This document shows, piece after piece, positions 4,090 through 8,318 of a stretch of 8,318 bases of DNA. The stretch is from contig DAOVIP010000059.1 of the NCBI GenBank assembly GCA_030671465.1, positions 1-8,318 of the forward strand. Direction: 5' to 3'. The stretch comes from Candidatus Aminicenantota bacterium (lineage in GTDB: Bacteria > Acidobacteriota > Aminicenantia > UBA2199). Below the pieces are notes generated by a model. It did no database searches, was not told the origin of the DNA, and saw only the letters and a program-made list of their open reading frames with translations. The number at the start of each line of letters is the position of its first letter. Position 1 is the first letter of the stretch. Made by a program: the position numbers and the translations under genes.

Positions 4090-5903
4090 TTTTAGCCATT
4101 GTACTGTCAATTATTGTGATTACGGTTTATCAGTATCTCTTCATGCCCAAATCTCCCGAAACAGTGCGTCAGCCCCAGGCTCAATCGGATCAGCAGAGTC
4201 CGGATGCGGTCGATTATGAGTCCCCGGAACCGAAGACAGCCGAAAGTCCCGCCACTACCACGGAATCCTCCAGCATTCAGGATATTTTTTCGCCCAAGAA
4301 AGAGGAGAAGAAGGTTCCGGAACCGGTGAAACCCCGGAAAATCGAATCCGATATTGCCGATAACCAGGTCAAAGACATTATCATTGAAAATGAGTTGTAT
4401 ACCGCTACTTTTACCAATCAGGGAGCCGGCCTGAAATCATTCATCCTGAAAAAGAGATTTCACGGGGATAAACAATATCTGGATGATGAGAAGAATCCCC
4501 TTGACCTGGTTTCCCAGAAAGTGACTCGATACGGACTCTATCCGTTTTATTTCTGGCCCGATGAAAAAAATGATATTTTTGTCACTTTAAACGGCCAGAA
4601 ATTCAGTTATCAGGGAGAATTGAAAAGGCAGGTCAAGGGTGGCAGGCTTGAAATCATTTTCAAATATGCTGATAAAGCCCAAAACCTTCAAGCCTGGAAA
4701 AAATTTGTTTTTTCCCCTTACAGTTATGTCATTGAACTTCAATTCGAGATCGTTAAAGATGGAAAGTCCATAACTCCCCCGGTTGTTTTCGGGCCCGATA
4801 TTGAAAATAATGTCAGCCCCGAACGGGTGATGCAGCAGAACTTAAAGATCGGTGCCTACGATGGCAATAAAATCAATTCCGTGGAATTCGTAAAATTAAA
4901 AACAGAGAGAACCGACAATCCGGCTCTGGAAAAGGTCAGTGGTCCCCTGAGCGGGTCTTTTTTCTGGGCTGCATATGAGAGAACTTATTTTGCTGCCATC
5001 TTTAAAATCGATCCCAGGCAGTCGGATATCAAGTATTATCTAGTCAAGGAAATAGTTGAAAAAAACAAGCCCCAATTGTATTCCTACATGATTATTTCCA
5101 ACCCCAGGGCAGTCTATCTGGGTCCCAAGGATGAAGATGTCCTGTCCACGGTAACCGATATTTTCCTTAATGCCAATGAGGTGGTGGAATACGGGTGGTT
5201 TGGCAGTATTGCCAAAATTATGGGGAAGGGAATCAACTTCATCTACCGGAAAATCCTGAACTATGGTAATTATGGATGGGCCATCGTTCTATTCACTCTA
5301 TTTTTAAAAATCCTGCTCTTCCCGCTGACTTATACATCGAGTGTGTCCATGGCCAAAATGCAAACCCTTCAACCCAAGGTAAAGGCCATCAAGAAAAAAT
5401 ACAAAAACCAGAAGGACCCCGAACAGCGAAAGGCCATGAATACGGAAATGATGGCCCTCTACAAACAGGAGAAAGTCAATCCGGCGGGGGGGTGCCTACC
5501 GCTGCTGCTGCAATTACCCATTCTTTGGGGATTTTTCAGATTGCTGGCGGTTTCCATCAGCGTCCATCATGAACCCTGGATGCTGTGGATCGATGATCTC
5601 TCCCTGAAGGATCCATATTATATTCTGCCCATTCTCATGGGAATAACCCAGATCATTTTGCAGAAGATGTCTCCCAGCAGCGGAACCGAAGGGGCTCAGA
5701 AGAAGATGATGTATATCATGCCGGTAGTGATTGTGTTTTTTGTCATGAATCTGCCCAGTGGTCTCACCCTCTACTGGTTTATGAGCAATCTGCTCCAGAT
5801 GGGTCAGCAGCACATTATCAATAAAAGAATGTATTCCAAGAAAAAGGAAGAAGACCGGCAGCGGAAAATCAGTAAAAGAAAAAAGGGCGGGAAGGTGAAA
5901 TAA
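4071..5903 (+). CDS. yidC: Membrane protein insertase YidC
   Basis: YidC inserts and folds inner-membrane proteins, alone or with the Sec translocon. The 610 residues follow the diderm plan: TM1 (5-24), a Pro/Glu/Ser/Thr-rich linker (about 28-90), a large periplasmic domain (about 100-365), then a core with TM segments around 401-419, 474-494, 514-530 and 546-578, and a basic tail (588-610). Core landmarks: QPKVKAIKKKYK (434-445), MMALYKQEKVNPAGGCLPLL (460-479), DLSLKDPYYILPILMG (509-524), NLPSGLTLYWFMSNL (560-574). Lys413 (FLKILLFPLT) stands where E. coli has Arg366, the positive residue in the substrate groove. AAGGTGA (4057-4063) lies seven bases before ATG 4071. It overlaps yidD by 19 bases, and the next gene starts directly after its stop. 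Confidence 0.97.
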   Translation: MDTKKLVLAIVLSIIVITVYQYLFMPKSPETVRQPQAQSDQQSPDAVDYESPEPKTAESPATTTESSSIQDIFSPKKEEKKVPEPVKPRKIESDIADNQVKDIIIENELYTATFTNQGAGLKSFILKKRFHGDKQYLDDEKNPLDLVSQKVTRYGLYPFYFWPDEKNDIFVTLNGQKFSYQGELKRQVKGGRLEIIFKYADKAQNLQAWKKFVFSPYSYVIELQFEIVKDGKSITPPVVFGPDIENNVSPERVMQQNLKIGAYDGNKINSVEFVKLKTERTDNPALEKVSGPLSGSFFWAAYERTYFAAIFKIDPRQSDIKYYLVKEIVEKNKPQLYSYMIISNPRAVYLGPKDEDVLSTVTDIFLNANEVVEYGWFGSIAKIMGKGINFIYRKILNYGNYGWAIVLFTLFLKILLFPLTYTSSVSMAKMQTLQPKVKAIKKKYKNQKDPEQRKAMNTEMMALYKQEKVNPAGGCLPLLLQLPILWGFFRLLAVSISVHHEPWMLWIDDLSLKDPYYILPILMGITQIILQKMSPSSGTEGAQKKMMYIMPVVIVFFVMNLPSGLTLYWFMSNLLQMGQQHIINKRMYSKKKEEDRQRKISKRKKGGKVK

Positions 5904-6512
5904 ATGAAGAAAAAGGAATTCAGCGATATCTCTTTGAAAGATGCTATCTTAAAAGCAGCTGAAGAATTCAACACCGATGAAGAAAAAATCAGGTATGAGA
6001 TCATCACCGAGAAAACCCGATATTTCGGTCACAGGCAGCGGGAGATTTTTATCAATGCCTGGCCTTATGATGGCAGTGAAGAAGAGGAGCTGAAATCTTT
6101 TTTAAAGGAAATTATCGATCAAATGCAGCTTGATCTGGATTTCGAAATTGAGGATAAAAAAGGATTTTTGAGAGTCAATTTCAGAGGCGATGATTACAAG
6201 CTGCTGCTCTACCAGAATGGCAACCTTTTGAATGCCATTCAGTATCTATTGAACCGGTTGTTTTCGGATACGGTGGGGAAAAAAATATTCTGCGAATGTG
6301 AAAATTTTAGAAAAAACCGGGAAAGAGAACTCACCAATCTTTCCCATCATTATGCCAAGGAAGTCCAAAAAAAGGGAAAACCCCTGAGTTTAAAGGAATT
6401 GAATCCTTTTGAGAGAAGAATCGTTCACATAACCATCAATAAATATTCTGACCTTGAATCAAAGAGTATGGGGGACAGTTTTTTAAAGGTGATCACCATA
6501 AAAAGAAAGTAA
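5904..6512 (+). CDS. jag: RNA-binding protein Jag/KhpB (Jag_N, KH and R3H domains)
   Basis: A 202-residue protein of the Jag/KhpB/EloR family, RNA-binding proteins linked to cell division and envelope control and usually encoded beside yidC. The Jag-N domain covers about residues 8-45 (SLKDAILKAAEEFNTDEEKI, ending TRYFG). A KH domain spans about 75-135, but its GxxG loop reads YQNG (103-106), so the first glycine is lost. The R3H domain near the C-terminus has NPFERRIVH (167-175) with the Arg171...His175 pair. The product ends GDSFLKVITIKRK. ATG 5904 follows the yidC stop with no gap, with AAGGTGA (5892-5898) five bases upstream; the end shares one base with mnmE (TAATG). Family assignment is sound; whether the KH domain binds RNA is doubtful. 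Confidence 0.9.
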   Translation: MKKKEFSDISLKDAILKAAEEFNTDEEKIRYEIITEKTRYFGHRQREIFINAWPYDGSEEEELKSFLKEIIDQMQLDLDFEIEDKKGFLRVNFRGDDYKLLLYQNGNLLNAIQYLLNRLFSDTVGKKIFCECENFRKNRERELTNLSHHYAKEVQKKGKPLSLKELNPFERRIVHITINKYSDLESKSMGDSFLKVITIKRK

Positions 6513-7891
6513 TGGATGATGATACCATAGCCGCTCTTTCCACGCCATTGGGGAAAGGCGGAATAGCGGTGATTCGTATTTCCGGTGCCAATACCCGCCC
6601 TATACTGGCAGAACTGATTGAATCCCCCCCCAGGTCCATTTCACCGGGACGGGCCTGTCATGGTTTTGTGGTTGCCAAAAACAAAAGAATTGATGAATGT
6701 GTGGTGGTTTTTTTTAAAAATCCCAATTCCTATACCGGGCAAGACCTAGCTGAAATATCCATTCATTCCAATCCCTTCCTGATAGAAGAAGTTCTGGAGT
6801 TGATTTTCAAGATCGGGGCCAGAAGTGCCTTGCCGGGAGAATTTACCTACCGGGCTTTCAAGAATGGTAAAATGGATTTGATTCAGGCGGAATCGGTCAA
6901 CCAGTTGATCAATGCCAATTCAAAGTATTATGCCTCGGTTCAGTTTGAGAATATGGATGGCCGATTGTCGGAACGGGTCGAGCTGCTAAGAGAGCGGATC
7001 ATGGATCTGGGTATTCGAATTGAAACGGTGATTGAATTTGAAGAGGACCAGTTTCTGAAAAGAATCCAGATTGAGAAACAATTAACCGAAACCCTGACCA
7101 TGCTCCGGCAAATATTATCCCATGCTGTTTTAAATGAGACTTTGAACCGGGGATTTCAGGTGGTGTTGACCGGCAAGGTCAATGTCGGTAAATCTTCACT
7201 TTTCAATTCTCTATTGATGCAGGAACGGGCAATCATTTCACCGATCCCTGGAACCACCCGTGATTATATTTCGGAGCGGATTTATGTTGAGGGATTTCCC
7301 TTCATCCTGGTTGATGTGGCCGGGATTCACCAGGGCAAGGCCGGTGAGATTGAAACCCTGGGAATTCAGCGGGGTGTCCAAAGAATTCAATCCAGTGATG
7401 CGGTTATTTTTATGCTGGATGCCTCCAGAAAACTTGATCAATCCGATTTTGAGATCTATGAACTCATAAAGGCCAGGCCCAAAATGATAGTGGCCAACAA
7501 GATTGATATCGTCAAACCGGAGGTGATGAACCAGATCAAATCAGTCTTTGGAAAGGAAAAAATCCATGAGATATCGGCCAAGGAAAATAAGAATATCAAC
7601 TCGGTCTTTTCCTTTTTCAATAGGCTGTTGAAGTCTTTGGAAAAAAAAGAGAGCACTTACTATCTCAATCAAAGACAGAAAAAGCTCTTTGAAGACCTGG
7701 ATCAGGTATTGAAAGGGGTACGACAGCTGGTTAAATCCGGCGGTTCCCATGATCATCCGGTTTACTCCAATGCCGAGATCATTGCCGAAGAGATCCGGAA
7801 GTCTCTTGAAATTATTGGCCATCTGACCGGAACTGTATCTACCGAGGAAATCTTAAATAGGATTTTTTCTCGATTCTGCGTGGGAAAATGA
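6512..7891 (+). CDS. mnmE: tRNA uridine-5-carboxymethylaminomethyl modification GTPase MnmE
   Basis: MnmE with MnmG installs carboxymethylaminomethyl groups on U34 of certain tRNAs, using GTP, FAD and methylene-tetrahydrofolate. The 459 residues match the family. The N-terminal folate-binding domain begins DTIAALSTPLGKGGIAVIRI and includes SYTGQDLAEISIHSNP and LPGEFTYRAFKNGKMDLIQA (107-126). The inserted G domain (about 215-375) has G1 GKVNVGKSS (221-229), G2 GTTRDY (247-252), G3 DVAG (268-271; usually DTAG), G4 NKID (329-332) and G5 SAK (355-357). The C-terminus is FCVGK with the conserved Cys456. The start shares one base with the jag stop, and the end overlaps mnmG by four bases (ATGA), fitting translation of two proteins that form a complex. 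Confidence 0.97.
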   Translation: MDDDTIAALSTPLGKGGIAVIRISGANTRPILAELIESPPRSISPGRACHGFVVAKNKRIDECVVVFFKNPNSYTGQDLAEISIHSNPFLIEEVLELIFKIGARSALPGEFTYRAFKNGKMDLIQAESVNQLINANSKYYASVQFENMDGRLSERVELLRERIMDLGIRIETVIEFEEDQFLKRIQIEKQLTETLTMLRQILSHAVLNETLNRGFQVVLTGKVNVGKSSLFNSLLMQERAIISPIPGTTRDYISERIYVEGFPFILVDVAGIHQGKAGEIETLGIQRGVQRIQSSDAVIFMLDASRKLDQSDFEIYELIKARPKMIVANKIDIVKPEVMNQIKSVFGKEKIHEISAKENKNINSVFSFFNRLLKSLEKKESTYYLNQRQKKLFEDLDQVLKGVRQLVKSGGSHDHPVYSNAEIIAEEIRKSLEIIGHLTGTVSTEEILNRIFSRFCVGK

Positions 7892-8318
7892 AAATTGTGG
7901 TGGTTGGGGCCGGACACGCTGGGATCGAAGCGGCTCTGGCAGCGGCAAAAATGGGAGCGGATGTCATCCTGACCACCATTCATCTGGAAACCATTGCCCA
8001 GATGTCCTGCAATCCGTCGATCGGGGGAATTGCCAAGGGTCATCTGGTTAAGGAGATAGATGTCCTGGGTGGCATCATGCCCAGAGCAGCGGATTATACC
8101 GGAATCCATTTTAAAGTCCTGAATCGAAGTAAGGGCCCGGCCGTGAGGGCCACCCGAACCCAGAACGACAAGATTCAGTACCGGAATTTCATGAAGGATT
8201 TCCTGGAGAATACAACCCGAATACATATTTACCAGTCTATTGTTTCCGGGATCCTTACCCGGAAAGGAAAAGTGACCGGAGTTGCCTTGCTGGAAGGAAA
8301 TACGCTGGATGCTGATGC
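7888..8318 (+). CDS. mnmG: tRNA uridine-5-carboxymethylaminomethyl modification enzyme MnmG, 5' part
   Basis: The frame opens at ATG 7888 and stays open to the window end, giving 143 complete codons of a protein that is normally about 620 residues. MnmG (GidA) is the FAD-dependent partner of MnmE in modifying U34 of tRNA. The N-terminus is a Rossmann FAD-binding fold, VVVGAGHAGIEAALAAAKMG (GxGxxG), followed by the family-specific MSCNPSIGGIAKGHLVKEID and LNRSKGPAVRATRTQND. The ATGA overlap with the mnmE stop indicates coupling. Nothing in the visible part is unusual. Confidence 0.96.
   Translation, partial: MKIVVVGAGHAGIEAALAAAKMGADVILTTIHLETIAQMSCNPSIGGIAKGHLVKEIDVLGGIMPRAADYTGIHFKVLNRSKGPAVRATRTQNDKIQYRNFMKDFLENTTRIHIYQSIVSGILTRKGKVTGVALLEGNTLDAD

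Noticed and set aside
7762..8226. 154-codon open frame on the minus strand across the mnmE/mnmG junction
   Set aside because: It lies antisense to two firmly identified genes, shows no domain, and is explained by codon bias on the other strand.

Overview
The window reads as a chromosomal segment of a moderately AT-rich diderm (Gram-negative type) bacterium. Evidence for a diderm is two lipoprotein genes with lipoboxes and a 610-residue YidC that carries the large periplasmic domain typical of diderms. I cannot name the phylum. The gene set is core rather than accessory: all genes on the right two thirds belong to the rpmH-rnpA-yidD-yidC-jag-mnmE-mnmG cluster that often lies near dnaA/oriC. 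No dnaA and no convincing DnaA-box cluster is visible here.

Layout. (a) 1-450, minus strand: two overlapping lipoprotein genes, one cut by the window edge, the other a small TPR lipoprotein with a TTG start. (b) 451-748: a divergent intergenic region with a good minus-strand promoter, several palindromes including a 10-bp inverted repeat, a plus-strand promoter and a possible 12-codon leader ORF. (c) 749-1120: acpS (holo-ACP synthase). (d) 1200-3209: a three-gene partner-switching module with its own promoter: STAS anti-sigma-factor antagonist, RsbW/SpoIIAB-like HATPase kinase, and a PP2C-type RsbU/SpoIIE-like phosphatase. The three genes overlap one another. No sigma factor or other output is present, so the target is unknown. 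(e) 3210-3346: intergenic region with a near-consensus sigma-70-type promoter (TTGACA-N17-TATATT). (f) 3347-8318: rpmH, rnpA, yidD, yidC, jag (khpB), mnmE and the 5' part of mnmG, tightly packed and mostly overlapping or abutting, so probably one operon.

How the genes fit together: rpmH (ribosome), rnpA (tRNA 5' maturation), yidD/yidC (membrane protein insertion), jag/khpB (RNA binding) and mnmE/mnmG (tRNA wobble-uridine modification) form a translation and envelope-biogenesis operon. The upstream module would switch between phosphorylated and unphosphorylated STAS protein to gate an unseen partner.

Most notable points: rnpA is split by a +1 frame change at a run of ten T, which one base would repair to a normal 113-residue protein; the RsbW-like kinase lacks the Asp of its G1 box; the KH domain of Jag has a degenerate GxxG loop; and the acpS upstream region holds mutually exclusive inverted repeats next to a T8 run. 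I found no mobile element, CRISPR array, tRNA, rRNA or defence system.
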